Assembly: GCA_947652605.1 (NCBI GenBank) | Contig: CANTFG010000323.1 | Span: forward strand, 122,236-186,235 | Source: Elmis aenea | Lineage: Eukaryota; Arthropoda; Insecta; Coleoptera; Elmidae | Length of the DNA: 64,000 nucleotides | Direction: 5' to 3' | Shown: piece by piece, positions 11,183 to 24,521 of the stretch | How positions within the stretch are numbered: position 1 is the first letter of the stretch | Layout: each line of letters opens with the position of its first letter | Program-made: the position numbers and the translations under genes | The notes under the pieces: model-generated | The model's database searches: none | The model's input: only the letters and a program-made list of their open reading frames with translations | What the model was told of the DNA's origin: nothing

Positions 11183-11481
11183 GGCTATATACTCTTTGCA
11201 CTTTTTTCAACAGAAAAATCGATTTTCTTAAAACTACAGCAAATGGCTTCAAACTACTTATACACGTTAGTTACGAGCAAGTTAAGGATTATTAGCCCCT
11301 AAATACGATTTTTAATTTTTCGCGAAAAATGGGAAAAGTACAAAGGCTATAGTCTTTGCACTTTTTTCGACCAAAAAAATCGATTTTCTTAAAACTACAG
11401 CAAATGGCTTCAAACTTCTTATACACGTTAGTTATGAGAAAATTAAGGATTATTAGCCTCTAAATACGATTTTTAATTTTT
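11183..11481. repeat. B block 8 (Ba-Bc)
   Basis: Copy of block 7, including TTCAACAG and CCTCTAAATACG; no A* upstream. Confidence 0.95.
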
Positions 11482-12258
11482 TGAATAATTTTGTAAATTA
11501 AATTTCAAAATAGTTGAGACAAACGGCATTATACTAAGAAAAACAAACTTTATAACATGCTAAAATTTGAACAAAATGTAACAAGCCGTTTTCGAAAAAA
11601 AATTTCAAAATTTTTAATTTTTTGAATAATTTTGTAAATTAAATTTCAAAATAGTTGAGACAAACGGCATTATACTAAGAAAAACAAACTCTATAACATG
11701 CTAAAATTTGAACAAAATGTAACAAGCCGTTTTCGAAAAAAAATTTCAAAATTTTTAATTTTTTGAATAATTTTGTAAATTAAATTTCAAAATAGTTGAG
11801 ACAAACGGCATTATACTAAGAAAAATAAACTCTAAAACATGCTGAAAATGGAACAAAATGTAACGAGCCGTTTTCGAAAAAAAATTCAAAATTTTCAAAA
11901 TTTTTAATTTTTTGAATAATTTTGTAAATTAAATTTCAAAATAGTTGAGACAAACGGCATTATACTAAGAAAAACAAACTCTATAACATGCTAAAATTTG
12001 AACAAATTGTAACAAGCCGTTTTCGAAAAAAAAATTCAAAATTTTTAATTTTTTGAATAATTTTGTAAATTAAATTTCAAAATAGTTGAGACAAACGGCA
12101 TTATACTAAGAAAAATAAACTCTATAACATACTAAAATTTGAACAAAATCGTAAGAGCCGTTTTCGAGAAAAATTTTCAAAATTTTTAATTTTTTGAATA
12201 ACTTTGTATATTAAATTTCAAAATAGTTGAGACAAACGGCATTATACTAAGAAAAAAA
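11482..12258. repeat. A spacer 8-9: five monomers ending in A*
   Basis: Same order as spacer 7-8, but the last full monomer is A* (CGTAAG near 12150). Confidence 0.9.
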
Positions 12259-12557
12259 GGCTATATACTCTTTGCACTTTTTTCGACAGAAAAATCGATT
12301 TTCTTAAAACTACAGCAAATGGCTTCAAACTACTTATACACGTTAGTTACGAGCAAGTTAAGGATTATTAGCCCCTAAATACGATTTTTAATTTTTCGCG
12401 AAAAATGGGAAAAGTACAAAGGCTATAGTCTTTGCACTTTTTTCGACCAAAAAAATCGATTTTCTTAAAACTACAGCAAATGGCTTCAAACTTCTTATAC
12501 ACGTTAGTTATGAGAAAATTAAGGATTATTAGCCTCTAAATACGATTTTTAATTTTT
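12259..12557. repeat. B block 9 (Ba-Bc)
   Basis: Two-unit block like 7 and 8 but with standard TTCGACAG in Ba; it keeps CCTCTAAATACG in Bc. Confidence 0.95.
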
Positions 12558-13334
12558 TGAATAATTTTGTAAATTAAATTTCAAAATAGTTGAGACAAAC
12601 GGCATTGTACTAAGAAAAACAAACTTTATAACATGCTAAAATTTGAACAAAATGTAACAAGCCGTTTTCGAAAAAAAATTTCAAAATTTTTAATTTTTTG
12701 AATAATTTTGTAAATTAAATTTCAAAATAGTTGAGACAAACGGCATTATACTAAGAAAAACAAACTCTATAACATGCTAAAATTTGAACAAAATGTAACA
12801 AGCCGTTTTCGAAAAAAAAATTCAAAATTTTTAATTTTTTGAATAATTTTGTAAATTAAATTTCAAAATAGTTGAGACAAACGGCATTATACTAAGAAAA
12901 ATAAACTCTAAAACATGCTGAAAATGGAACAAAATGTAACGAGCCGTTTTCGAAAAAAAATTCAAAATTTTCAAAATTTTTAATTTTTTGAATAATTTTG
13001 TAAATTAAATTTCAAAATAGTTGAGACAAACGGCATTATACTAAGAAAAACAAACTCTATAACATGCTAAAATTTGAACAAATTGTAACAAGCCGTTTTC
13101 GAAAAAAAAATTCAAAATTTTTAATTTTTTGAATAATTTTGTAAATTAAATTTCAAAATAGTTGAGACAAACGGCATTATACTAAGAAAAATAAACTCTA
13201 TAACATACTAAAATTTGAACAAAATCGTAAGAGCCGTTTTCGAGAAAAATTTTCAAAATTTTTAATTTTTTGAATAACTTTGTATATTAAATTTCAAAAT
13301 AGTTGAGACAAACGGCATTATACTAAGAAAAAAA
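12558..13334. repeat. A spacer 9-10: five monomers ending in A*
   Basis: Third copy of the five-monomer spacer, with a private CGGCATTGTACTAAG change near 12604. Confidence 0.9.
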
Positions 13335-13793
13335 GGCTATATACTCTTTGCACTTTTTTCGACAGAAAAATCGATTTTCTTAAAACTACAGCAAATGGCT
13401 TCAAACTACTTATACACGTTAGTTACGAGCAAGTTAAGGATTATTAGCCCCTAAATACGATTTTTAATTTTTCGCGAAAAATGGGAAAAGTACAAAGGCT
13501 ATAGTCTTTGCACTTTTTTCGACAAAAAAATCGATTTTCTTAAAACTACAGCAAATGGCTTCAAACTTCTTATACACATTAGTTATGAGCAAATTAAGGA
13601 TTATTAGCCCCTAAATACGATTTTTAATTTTTCGTGAAAAATGGGAAAAGTACAAAGGCTATAGTCTTTGCACTTTTTTCGACCAAAAAAATCGATTTTC
13701 TTAAAACTACAGCAAATGGCTTCAAACTGCTTATACACGTTAGTTATGAGAAAATTAAGGATTATTAGCCCCTAAATACGATTTTTAATTTTT
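13335..13793. repeat. B block 10 (Ba-Bb-Bc)
   Basis: Three units. Bc has CAAACTGCTTATACACG instead of CAAACTTCTTATACACG, a marker found again only in blocks 33, 34, 37-39 and 42-44. Confidence 0.95.
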
Positions 13794-14711
13794 TGAATAA
13801 TTTTGTAAATTAAATTTCAAAATAGTTGAGACAAACGGCATTATACTAAGAAAAACAAACTCTATAACATGCTAAAATTTGAACAAAATGTAACAAGCCG
13901 TTTTCGAAAAAAATTTTAAAAATTTTTAATTTTTTGAATAATTTTGTAAATTAAATTTCAAACTAGTTGAGACAAACGGCATTATACTAAGAAAAACAAA
14001 CTCTATAACATGCTAAAACTTGAACAAAATGTAACAAGCCGTTTTCAAAAAAAATTTTCAAAATTTTTAATTTTTTGAATAATTTTGTAAATTAAACTTC
14101 AAAATAGTTGAGACAAACGGCAATATACTAAGAAAAACAAACTCTATAACATGCTAAAATTTGAACAAAATGTAACAAGCCGTTTTCGAAAAAAAATTTC
14201 AAAATTTTTAATTTTTTGAATAATTTTGTAAATTAAATTTCAAAATAGTTGAGACAAACGGCATTATACTAAGAAAAATAAACTCTATAACATGCTAAAA
14301 TTTGAACAAAATGTAACAAGCCGTTTTCGAAAAAAAATTTCAAAATTTTTAATTTTTTGAATAATTTTGTAAATTAAATTTCAAAATAGTTGAGACAAAC
14401 GGCATTATACTAAGAAAAATAAACTCTAAAACATGCTGAAAATGGAACAAAATGTAACGAGCCGTTTTCGAAAAAAAATTCAAAATTTTCAAAATTTTTA
14501 ATTTTTTGAATAATTTTGTAAATTAAATTTCAAAATAGTTGAGACAAACGGCATTATACTAAGAAAAACAAACTCTATAACATACTAAAATTTGAACAAA
14601 ATCGTAAGAGCCGTTTTCGAGAAAAATTTTCAAAATTTTTAATTTTTTGAATAACTTTGTATATTAAATTTCAAAATAGTTGAGACAAACGGCATTATAC
14701 TAAGAAAAAAA
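13794..14711. repeat. A spacer 10-11: six monomers
   Basis: Starts with the AAACTAGTTG / AAACTTCAAAATAG / CGGCAATATACT series that follows the AACTGCTT-type blocks elsewhere (48-63 kb), then A1, A2 and A*. This shared order ties the block 10 region to the right third of the window. Confidence 0.9.
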
Positions 14712-15011
14712 GGCTATATACTCTTTGCACTTTTTTCGACAGAAAAATCGATTTTCTTAAAACTACAGCAAATGGCTTCAAACTACTTATACACGTTAGT
14801 TACGAGCAAGTTAAGGATTATTAGCCCCTAAATACGATTTTTAATTTTTCGCGAAAAATGGGAAAAGTACAAAGGCTATATAGTCTTTGCACTTTTTTCG
14901 ACAAAAAAATCGATTTTCTTAAAACTACAGCAAATGGCTACAAACTTCTTATACACATTAGTTATGAGCAAATTAAGGATTATTAGCCCCTAAATACGAT
15001 TTTTAATTTTT
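14712..15011. repeat. B block 11 (Ba-Bb, no Bc)
   Basis: Two units ending in Bb, which passes straight into A. Bb has an extra TA (AAGGCTATATAGTC) and ATGGCTACAAAC in place of ATGGCTTCAAAC. The other Ba-Bb block is 21, so a right junction exists with Bb as well as with Bc. Confidence 0.94.
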
Positions 15012-17214
15012 TGAATAATTTTGTAAATTAAATTTCAAAATAGTTGAGACAAACGGCATTATACTAAGAAAAATAAACTCTATAACATGCTAAAATTTGA
15101 ACAAAATGTAACAAGCCGTTTTCGAAAAAAAATTTCAAAATTTTTAATTTTTTGAATAATTTTGTAAATTAAATTTCAAAATAGTTGAGACAAACGGCAT
15201 TATACTAAGAAAAACAAACTCTATAACCTGCTAAAATTTGAACAAAATGTAACGAGACGTTTTCGAAAAAAAATTTCAAAATTTTTAATTTTTTGATTAA
15301 TTTTGTAAATTAAATTTCAAAATAGTTGAGACAAACGGCATTATACTAAGAAAAACAAACTCTATAACATGCTAAAATTTGAACAAAATGTAACAAGCCG
15401 TTTTCGAAAAAAAATTTCAAAATTTTTAATTTTTTGAATAATTTTGTAAATTAAATTTCAAAATAGTTGAGACAAACGGCATTATACTTAGAAAAACAAA
15501 CTCTATAACATGCTTAAATTTGAACAAAATGTAACAAGCCGTTTTCGAAAAAAAATTTCAAAATTTTTAATTTTTTAAATAATTTTGTAAATTAAATTTC
15601 AAATCAGTTGAGACAAACGGCATTATACTTAGAAAAATAAACTTTATAACATGCTGAAAATGGAACAAAATGTAACAAGCCGTTTTCGAAAAAAATTTTC
15701 AAAATTTTTAATTTTTTAAATAATTTTGTAAATTAAATTTCAAAATAGTTGAGACAAACGGCATAATACTAAGAAAAATAAACTCTATAACATGCTGAAA
15801 ATGGAACAAAATGTACCGAGCCATTATCGAAAAAAAATTCAAAATTTTCAAAATTTTTAATTATTTGAATAATTTTGTAAATTAAATTTCAAAATAGTTG
15901 AGACAAACGGCATTATACTAAGAAAAACAAACTCTATAACATGCTAAAATCTGAACAAAATGTAACAAGCCGTTTTCGAAAAAAAATTTCAAAATTTTTA
16001 ATTTTTTGAATAATTTTGTAAATTAAATTTCAAAATAGTTGAGACTACCGGCATTATACTTAGAAAAATAAACTCTATAACATGCTGAAAATGGAACAAA
16101 ATGTAACAAGCCGTTTTCGAAAAAAAATTTCAAAATTTTTAATTTTTTGAATTATTTTGTAAATTAAATTTCAAAATAGTTGAGACAAACGGCATTATAC
16201 TTAAAAAAATTAACTCTATAACATGCTAAAAATGGAACAAAATGTAACAAGCCGTTTTCGAAAAAAAATTTCAAAATTTTTAATTTTTTAAATAATTTTG
16301 TAAATTAAATTTCAAATCAGTTGAGACAAACGGCATTATACTTAGAAAAATAAACTCTATAACATGCTGAAAATGGAACAAAATGTAACAAGCCGTTTTC
16401 GAAAAAAATTTTCAAAATTTTTAATTTTTTAAATAATTTTGTAAATTAAATTTCAAAATACTTGAGACAAACGGCATTATACTTAGAAAAATAAACTCTA
16501 TAACATGCTGAAAATGGAACAAAATGTAACAAGCCGTTTTCGAAAAAAAATTCAAAATTTTCAAAATTTTTACTTTTTTGAATAATTTTCAAAATTAAAT
16601 TTCAAAATAGTTGAGACAAACGGCATTATACTAAGAAAAACAAACTCTATAACATGCTAAAATCTGAACAAAATGTAACAAGCCGTTTTCGAAAAAAAAT
16701 TTCAAAATTTTTAATTTTTTAAATAATTTTGTAAATTAAATTTCAAAATAGTTGAGACAAACGGCATTATACTTAGAAAAATAAACTCTATAACATGCTG
16801 AAAATAGAACAAAATGTAACAAGCCGTTTTCGAAAAAAAATTCAAAATTTACAAAATTTTTAATTATTTGAATAATTTTGTAAATTAAATTTCAAAATAG
16901 TTGAGACAAACGGCATTATACTAAGAAAAACAAACTCTATAACATGCTAAAATTTGAACAAAATGTAACAAGCCGTTTTCGAAAAAAAATTTCAAAATTT
17001 TCAATTTTTTGAATAATTTTGTAAATTAAATTTCAAAATAGTTGAGACAAACGGCATTATACTAAGAAAAATAAACTCTATAACATACTAAAATTTGAAC
17101 AAAATCGTAAGAGCCGTTTTCGAGAAAAATTTTCAAAATTTTTAATTTTTTGAATAACTTTGTATATTAAATTTCAAAATAGTTGAGACAAACGGCATTA
17201 TACTAAGAAAAAAA
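15012..17214. repeat. A spacer 11-12: about 15 diverged monomers
   Basis: Rich in older-looking variants: AACCTGCTAAAA with GAGACGTTTTCG (near 15230-15250), TTGATTAATTTTG, CATGCTTAAATTTG, AAATCAGTTG, ACTTAGAAAAATAAAC, GTACCGAGCCATTATCG, TACTTTTTTGAATAATTTTC. The part from about 16,060 is the first copy of the 1,667-bp module. A* precedes block 12. Confidence 0.92.
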
Positions 17215-17673
17215 GGCTTTATACTCTTTGCACTTTTTTCGACAGAAAAATCGATTTTCTTAAAACTACAGCAAATGGCTTCAAACTACTTATACACGTT
17301 AGTTACGAGCAAGTTAAGGATTATTAGCCCCTAAATACGATTTTTAATTTTTCGCGAAAAATGGGAAAAGTACAAAGGCTATAGTCTTTGCACTTTTTTC
17401 GACAAAAAAATCGATTTTCTTAAAACTACAGCAAATGGCTTCAAACTTCTTATACACATTAGTTATGAGCAAATTAAGGATTATTAGCCCCTAAATACGA
17501 TTTTTAATTTTTCGTGAAAAATGGGAAAAGTACAAAGGCTATAGTCTTTGCACTTTTTTCGACCAAAAAAATCGATTTTCTTAAAACTACAGCAAATGGC
17601 TTCAAACTTCTTATACACGTTAGTTATGAGAAAATTAAGGATTATTAGCCCCTAAATACGATTTTTAATTTTT
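17215..17673. repeat. B block 12 (Ba-Bb-Bc, GGCTTTATAC type)
   Basis: Three units; Ba begins GGCTTTATACTC instead of GGCTATATACTC, a change shared with blocks 13, 15, 16, 17 and 19 only. Confidence 0.95.
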
Positions 17674-18881
17674 TGAATAATTTTGTAAATTAAATTTCAA
17701 AATAGTTGAGACAAACGGCATTATACTAAGAAAAACAAACTCTATAACATGCTGAAAATGGAACAAAATGTAACAAGCCGTTTTCGAAAAAAAATTTCAA
17801 AATTTTTAATTTTTTGAATTATTTTGTAAATTAAATTTCAAAATAGTTGAGACAAACGGCATTATACTTAAAAAAATTAACTCTATAACATGCTAAAAAT
17901 GGAACAAAATGTAACAAGCCGTTTTCGAAAAAAAATTTCAAAATTTTTAATTTTTTAAATAATTTTGTAAATTAAATTTCAAATCAGTTGAGACAAACGG
18001 CATTATACTTAGAAAAATAAACTCTATAACATGCTGAAAATGGAACAAAATGTAACAAGCCGTTTTCGAAAAAAATTTTCAAAATTTTTAATTTTTTAAA
18101 TAATTTTGTAAATTAAATTTCAAAATACTTGAGACAAACGGCATTATACTTAGAAAAATAAACTCTATAACATGCTGAAAATGGAACAAAATGTAACAAG
18201 CCGTTTTCGAAAAAAATTTCAAAATTTTCAAAATTTTTACTTTTTTGAATAATTTTCAAAATTAAATTTCAAAATAGTTGAGACAAACGGCATTATACTA
18301 AGAAAAACAAACTCTATAACATGCTAAAATCTGAACAAAATGTAACAAGCCGTTTTCGAAAAAAAATTTCAAAATTTTTAATTTTTTAAATAATTTTGTA
18401 AATTAAATTTCAAAATAGTTGAGACAAACGGCATTATACTTAGAAAAATAAACTCTATAACATGCTGAAAATAGAACAAAATGTAACAAGCCGTTTTCGA
18501 AAAAAAATTCAAAATTTACAAAATTTTTAATTATTTGAATAATTTTGTAAATTAAATTTCAAAATAGTTGAGACAAACGGCATTATACTAAGAAAAACAA
18601 ACTCTATAACATGCTAAAATTTGAACAAAATGTAACAAGCCGTTTTCGAAAAAAAATTTCAAAATTTTCAATTTTTTGAATAATTTTGTAAATTAAATTT
18701 CAAAATAGTTGAGACAAACGGCATTATACTAAGAAAAATAAACTCTATAACATACTAAAATTTGAACAAAATCGTAAGAGCCGTTTTCGAGAAAAATTTT
18801 CAAAATTTTTAATTTTTTGAATAACTTTGTATATTAAATTTCAAAATAGTTGAGACAAACGGCATTATACTAAGAAAAAAA
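17674..18881. repeat. A spacer 12-13: eight monomers
   Basis: Diverged set beginning with an A1/A2 hybrid (CATGCTGAAAATGG), then TTGAATTATT, AAATCAGTTG, AAAATACTTGAG, TACTTTTTTG and AAAATTTACAAAATTT monomers, ending in A*. Same order as spacer 16-17. Confidence 0.92.
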
Positions 18882-19340
18882 GGCTTTATACTCTTTGCAC
18901 TTTTTTCGACAGAAAAATCGATTTTCTTAAAACTACAGCAAATGGCTTCAAACTACTTATACACGTTAGTTACGAGCAAGTTAAGGATTATTAGCCCCTA
19001 AATACGATTTTTAATTTTTCGCGAAAAATGGGAAAAGTACAAAGGCTATAGTCTTTGCACTTTTTTCGACAAAAAAATCGATTTTCTTAAAACTACAGCA
19101 AATGGCTTCAAACTTCTTATACACATTAGTTATGAGCAAATTAAGGATTATTAGCCCCTAAATACGATTTTTAATTTTTCGTGAAAAATGGGAAAAGTAC
19201 AAAGGCTATAGTCTTTGCACTTTTTTCGACCAAAAAAATCGATTTTCTTAAAACTACAGCAAATGGCTTCAAACTTCTTATACACGTTAGTTATGAGAAA
19301 ATTAAGGATTATTAGCCCCTAAATACGATTTTTAATTTTT
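18882..19340. repeat. B block 13 (Ba-Bb-Bc, GGCTTTATAC type)
   Basis: Copy of block 12 at +1,667 bp; equivalent to block 17 at +4,229 bp. Confidence 0.95.
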
Positions 19341-19835
19341 TGAATAATTTTGTAAATTAAATTTCAAAATAGTTGAGACAAACGGCATTATACTAAAAAA
19401 AACAAACTCTATAACATGCTAAAATTTGAACAAAATGTAACAAGCCGTTTTCGAAAAAAAATTTCAAAATTTTTAATTTTTTGAATAATTCTGTAAATTA
19501 AATTTCAAAATAGTTGAGACAAACGGCATTATACTAAGAAAAATAAACTCTATAACATGCTGAAAATAGAACAAAATGTAACAAGCCGTTTTCGAAAAAA
19601 AATTCAAAATTTTCAAAATTTTTAATTTTTTGAATAATTTTGTAAATTAAATTTCAAAATAGTTGAGACAAACGGCATTATACTAAGAAAAAAAAACTCT
19701 ATAACATACTAAAATTTGAACAAAATCGTAAGAGCCGTTTTCGAGAAAAATTTTCAAAATTTTTAATTTTTTGAATAACTTTGTATATTAAATTTCAAAA
19801 TAGTTGAGACAAACGGCATTATACTAAGAAAAAAA
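19341..19835. repeat. A spacer 13-14: three monomers
   Basis: A1 with ACTAAAAAAAACAAAC, a 149-bp monomer with CTGAAAATAGAAC, and A* preceded by AAGAAAAAAAAACTC. Confidence 0.92.
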
Positions 19836-20292
19836 GGCTATATACTCTTTGCACTTTTTTCGACAGAAAAATCGATTTTCTTAAAACTACAGCAAATGGC
19901 TTCAAACTACTTATACACGTTAGTTACGAGCAAGTTAAGGATTATTAGCCCCTAAATACGATTTTTAATTTTTCGCGAAAAATGGGAAAAGTACAAAGGC
20001 TATAGTCTGCACTTTTTTCGACAAAAAAATCGATTTTCTTAAAACTACAGCAAATGGCTTCAAACTTCTTATACACATTAGTTATGAGCAAATTAAGGAT
20101 TATTAGCCCCTAAATACGATTTTTAATTTTTCGTGAAAAATGGGAAAAGTACAAAGGCTATAGTCTTTGCACATTTTTCGACCAAAAAAATCGATTTTCT
20201 TAAAACTACAGCAAATGGCTTCAAACTTCTTATACACGTTAGTTATGAGAAAATTAAGGATTATTAGCCCCTAAATACGATTTTTAATTTTT
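19836..20292. repeat. B block 14 (Ba-Bb-Bc)
   Basis: Two private marks: Bb lacks TT in TATAGTCTGCAC (20003), and Bc has GCACATTTTTCG. Block 18 has both; blocks 20, 26 and 30 share only the second. Confidence 0.95.
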
Positions 20293-20638
20293 TGAATAAT
20301 TTTGTAAATTAAATTTCAAAATAGTTGAGACAAACGGCATTATACTAAAAAAAACAAACTCTATAACATGCTAAAATTTGAACAAAATGTAACAAGCCGT
20401 TTTCGAAAAAAAATTTCAAAATTTTTAATTTTTTGAATAATTTTGTAAATTAAATTTCAAAATAGTTGAGACAAACGGCATTATACTAAGAAAAATAAAC
20501 TCTATAACATACTAAAATTTGAACAAAATCGTAAGAGCCGTTTTCGAGAAAAATTTTCAAAATTTTTAATTTTTTGAATAACTTTGTATATTAAATTTCA
20601 AAATAGTTGAGACAAACGGCATTATACTAAGAAAAAAA
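20293..20638. repeat. A spacer 14-15: A1 plus A*
   Basis: Two full monomers, the minimum seen with an A*-containing spacer apart from spacer 1-2. A1 keeps the ACTAAAAAAAACAAAC mark. Confidence 0.92.
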
Positions 20639-21097
20639 GGCTTTATACTCTTTGCACTTTTTTCGACAGAAAAATCGATTTTCTTAAAACTACAGCAAAT
20701 GGCTTCAAACTACTTATACACGTTAGTTACGAGCAAGTTAAGGATTATTAGCCCCTAAATACGATTTTTAATTTTTCGCGAAAAATGGGAAAAGTACAAA
20801 GGCTATAGTCTTTGCACTTTTTTCGACAAAAAAATCGATTTTCTTAAAACTACAGCAAATGGCTTCAAACTTCTTATACACATTAGTTATGAGCAAATTA
20901 AGGATTATTAGCCCCTAAATACGATTTTTAATTTTTCGTGAAAAATGGGAAAAGTACAAAGGCTATAGTCTTTGCACTTTTTTCGACCAAAAAAATCGAT
21001 TTTCTTAAAACTACAGCAAATGGCTTCAAACTTCTTATACACGTTAGTTATGAGAAAATTAAGGATTATTAGCCCCTAAATACGATTTTTAATTTTT
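20639..21097. repeat. B block 15 (Ba-Bb-Bc, GGCTTTATAC type)
   Basis: Standard three units; distance to block 16 is 805 bp. Confidence 0.95.
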
Positions 21098-21443
21098 TGA
21101 ATAATTTTGTAAATTAAATTTCAAAATAGTTGAGACAAACGGCATTATACTAAGAAAAACAAACTCTATAACATGCTAAAATTTGAACAAAATGTAACAA
21201 GCCGTTTTCGAAAAAAAATTTCAAAATTTTTAATTTTTTGAATAATTTTGTAAATTAAATTTCAAAATAGTTGAGACAAACGGCATTATACTAAGAAAAA
21301 TAAACTCTATAACATACTAAAATTTGAACAAAATCGTAAGAGCCGTTTTCGAGAAAAATTTTCAAAATTTTTAATTTTTTGAATAACTTTGTATATTAAA
21401 TTTCAAAATAGTTGAGACAAACGGCATTATACTAAGAAAAAAA
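21098..21443. repeat. A spacer 15-16: A1 plus A*
   Basis: Two monomers; A1 has standard ACTAAGAAAAAC here. The seam of the 4,229-bp duplication lies near here. Confidence 0.92.
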
Positions 21444-21902
21444 GGCTTTATACTCTTTGCACTTTTTTCGACAGAAAAATCGATTTTCTTAAAACTACAG
21501 CAAATGGCTTCAAACTACTTATACACGTTAGTTACGAGCAAGTTAAGGATTATTAGCCCCTAAATACGATTTTTAATTTTTCGCGAAAAATGGGAAAAGT
21601 ACAAAGGCTATAGTCTTTGCACTTTTTTCGACAAAAAAATCGATTTTCTTAAAACTACAGCAAATGGCTTCAAACTTCTTATACACATTAGTTATGAGCA
21701 AATTAAGGATTATTAGCCCCTAAATACGATTTTTAATTTTTCGTGAAAAATGGGAAAAGTACAAAGGCTATAGTCTTTGCACTTTTTTCGACCAAAAAAA
21801 TCGATTTTCTTAAAACTACAGCAAATGGCTTCAAACTTCTTATACACGTTAGTTATGAGAAAATTAAGGATTATTAGCCCCTAAATACGATTTTTAATTT
21901 TT
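21444..21902. repeat. B block 16 (Ba-Bb-Bc, GGCTTTATAC type)
   Basis: Second-copy equivalent of block 12. Confidence 0.95.
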
Positions 21903-23110
21903 TGAATAATTTTGTAAATTAAATTTCAAAATAGTTGAGACAAACGGCATTATACTAAGAAAAACAAACTCTATAACATGCTGAAAATGGAACAAAATGT
22001 AACAAGCCGTTTTCGAAAAAAAATTTCAAAATTTTTAATTTTTTGAATTATTTTGTAAATTAAATTTCAAAATAGTTGAGACAAACGGCATTATACTTAA
22101 AAAAATTAACTCTATAACATGCTAAAAATGGAACAAAATGTAACAAGCCGTTTTCGAAAAAAAATTTCAAAATTTTTAATTTTTTAAATAATTTTGTAAA
22201 TTAAATTTCAAATCAGTTGAGACAAACGGCATTATACTTAGAAAAATAAACTCTATAACATGCTGAAAATGGAACAAAATGTAACAAGCCGTTTTCGAAA
22301 AAAATTTTCAAAATTTTTAATTTTTTAAATAATTTTGTAAATTAAATTTCAAAATACTTGAGACAAACGGCATTATACTTAGAAAAATAAACTCTATAAC
22401 ATGCTGAAAATGGAACAAAATGTAACAAGCCGTTTTCGAAAAAAATTTCAAAATTTTCAAAATTTTTACTTTTTTGAATAATTTTCAAAATTAAATTTCA
22501 AAATAGTTGAGACAAACGGCATTATACTAAGAAAAACAAACTCTATAACATGCTAAAATCTGAACAAAATGTAACAAGCCGTTTTCGAAAAAAAATTTCA
22601 AAATTTTTAATTTTTTAAATAATTTTGTAAATTAAATTTCAAAATAGTTGAGACAAACGGCATTATACTTAGAAAAATAAACTCTATAACATGCTGAAAA
22701 TAGAACAAAATGTAACAAGCCGTTTTCGAAAAAAAATTCAAAATTTACAAAATTTTTAATTATTTGAATAATTTTGTAAATTAAATTTCAAAATAGTTGA
22801 GACAAACGGCATTATACTAAGAAAAACAAACTCTATAACATGCTAAAATTTGAACAAAATGTAACAAGCCGTTTTCGAAAAAAAATTTCAAAATTTTCAA
22901 TTTTTTGAATAATTTTGTAAATTAAATTTCAAAATAGTTGAGACAAACGGCATTATACTAAGAAAAATAAACTCTATAACATACTAAAATTTGAACAAAA
23001 TCGTAAGAGCCGTTTTCGAGAAAAATTTTCAAAATTTTTAATTTTTTGAATAACTTTGTATATTAAATTTCAAAATAGTTGAGACAAACGGCATTATACT
23101 AAGAAAAAAA
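21903..23110. repeat. A spacer 16-17: eight diverged monomers
   Basis: Same series as spacer 12-13, offset 4,229 bp, and the third copy of the 1,667-bp module. Confidence 0.92.
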
Positions 23111-23569
23111 GGCTTTATACTCTTTGCACTTTTTTCGACAGAAAAATCGATTTTCTTAAAACTACAGCAAATGGCTTCAAACTACTTATACACGTTAGTT
23201 ACGAGCAAGTTAAGGATTATTAGCCCCTAAATACGATTTTTAATTTTTCGCGAAAAATGGGAAAAGTACAAAGGCTATAGTCTTTGCACTTTTTTCGACA
23301 AAAAAATCGATTTTCTTAAAACTACAGCAAATGGCTTCAAACTTCTTATACACATTAGTTATGAGCAAATTAAGGATTATTAGCCCCTAAATACGATTTT
23401 TAATTTTTCGTGAAAAATGGGAAAAGTACAAAGGCTATAGTCTTTGCACTTTTTTCGACCAAAAAAATCGATTTTCTTAAAACTACAGCAAATGGCTTCA
23501 AACTTCTTATACACGTTAGTTATGAGAAAATTAAGGATTATTAGCCCCTAAATACGATTTTTAATTTTT
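23111..23569. repeat. B block 17 (Ba-Bb-Bc, GGCTTTATAC type)
   Basis: Second-copy equivalent of block 13. Confidence 0.95.
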
Positions 23570-24064
23570 TGAATAATTTTGTAAATTAAATTTCAAAATA
23601 GTTGAGACAAACGGCATTATACTAAAAAAAACAAACTCTATAACATGCTAAAATTTGAACAAAATGTAACAAGCCGTTTTCGAAAAAAAATTTCAAAATT
23701 TTTAATTTTTTGAATAATTCTGTAAATTAAATTTCAAAATAGTTGAGACAAACGGCATTATACTAAGAAAAATAAACTCTATAACATGCTGAAAATAGAA
23801 CAAAATGTAACAAGCCGTTTTCGAAAAAAAATTCAAAATTTTCAAAATTTTTAATTTTTTGAATAATTTTGTAAATTAAATTTCAAAATAGTTGAGACAA
23901 ACGGCATTATACTAAGAAAAAAAAACTCTATAACATACTAAAATTTGAACAAAATCGTAAGAGCCGTTTTCGAGAAAAATTTTCAAAATTTTTAATTTTT
24001 TGAATAACTTTGTATATTAAATTTCAAAATAGTTGAGACAAACGGCATTATACTAAGAAAAAAA
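23570..24064. repeat. A spacer 17-18: three monomers
   Basis: Copy of spacer 13-14, with ACTAAAAAAAACAAAC at 23621. Confidence 0.92.
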
Positions 24065-24521
24065 GGCTATATACTCTTTGCACTTTTTTCGACAGAAAAA
24101 TCGATTTTCTTAAAACTACAGCAAATGGCTTCAAACTACTTATACACGTTAGTTACGAGCAAGTTAAGGATTATTAGCCCCTAAATACGATTTTTAATTT
24201 TTCGCGAAAAATGGGAAAAGTACAAAGGCTATAGTCTGCACTTTTTTCGACAAAAAAATCGATTTTCTTAAAACTACAGCAAATGGCTTCAAACTTCTTA
24301 TACACATTAGTTATGAGCAAATTAAGGATTATTAGCCCCTAAATACGATTTTTAATTTTTCGTGAAAAATGGGAAAAGTACAAAGGCTATAGTCTTTGCA
24401 CATTTTTCGACCAAAAAAATCGATTTTCTTAAAACTACAGCAAATGGCTTCAAACTTCTTATACACGTTAGTTATGAGAAAATTAAGGATTATTAGCCCC
24501 TAAATACGATTTTTAATTTTT
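24065..24521. repeat. B block 18 (Ba-Bb-Bc)
   Basis: Copy of block 14, with the 2-bp deletion at 24232 and GCACATTTTTCG near 24398. Confidence 0.95.

Larger units (their letters stand above)
10106..13790. repeat. Regular 1,076-bp higher-order repeat, blocks 7 to 10
   Basis: Block starts at 10107, 11183, 12259 and 13335 are spaced exactly 1,076 bp. In the first three periods the unit is Ba-Bc followed by five A monomers, the first with AAACTTTATAAC, then A1, A2 and an A1 with ATTGTAAC. The fifth monomer is A1 before block 8 and A* before blocks 9 and 10, with no change in period. Block 10 closes the series with a three-unit block. This is the most regular part of the window. Confidence 0.9.
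16060..19392. repeat. Tandem duplication of a 1,667-bp module
   Basis: Two adjacent copies (about 16,060-17,725 and 17,727-19,392), each with about eight diverged A monomers, A* and a three-unit B block whose Ba starts GGCTTTATAC. The private monomer with TTGAATTATTTTG and ACTTAAAAAAATTAAC occurs at 16149 and 17816. A third copy is at about 21,956-23,620 and a related left part is at about 34.1-35.7 kb, where the marker-to-block distance is again 1,066 bp. Confidence 0.87.
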
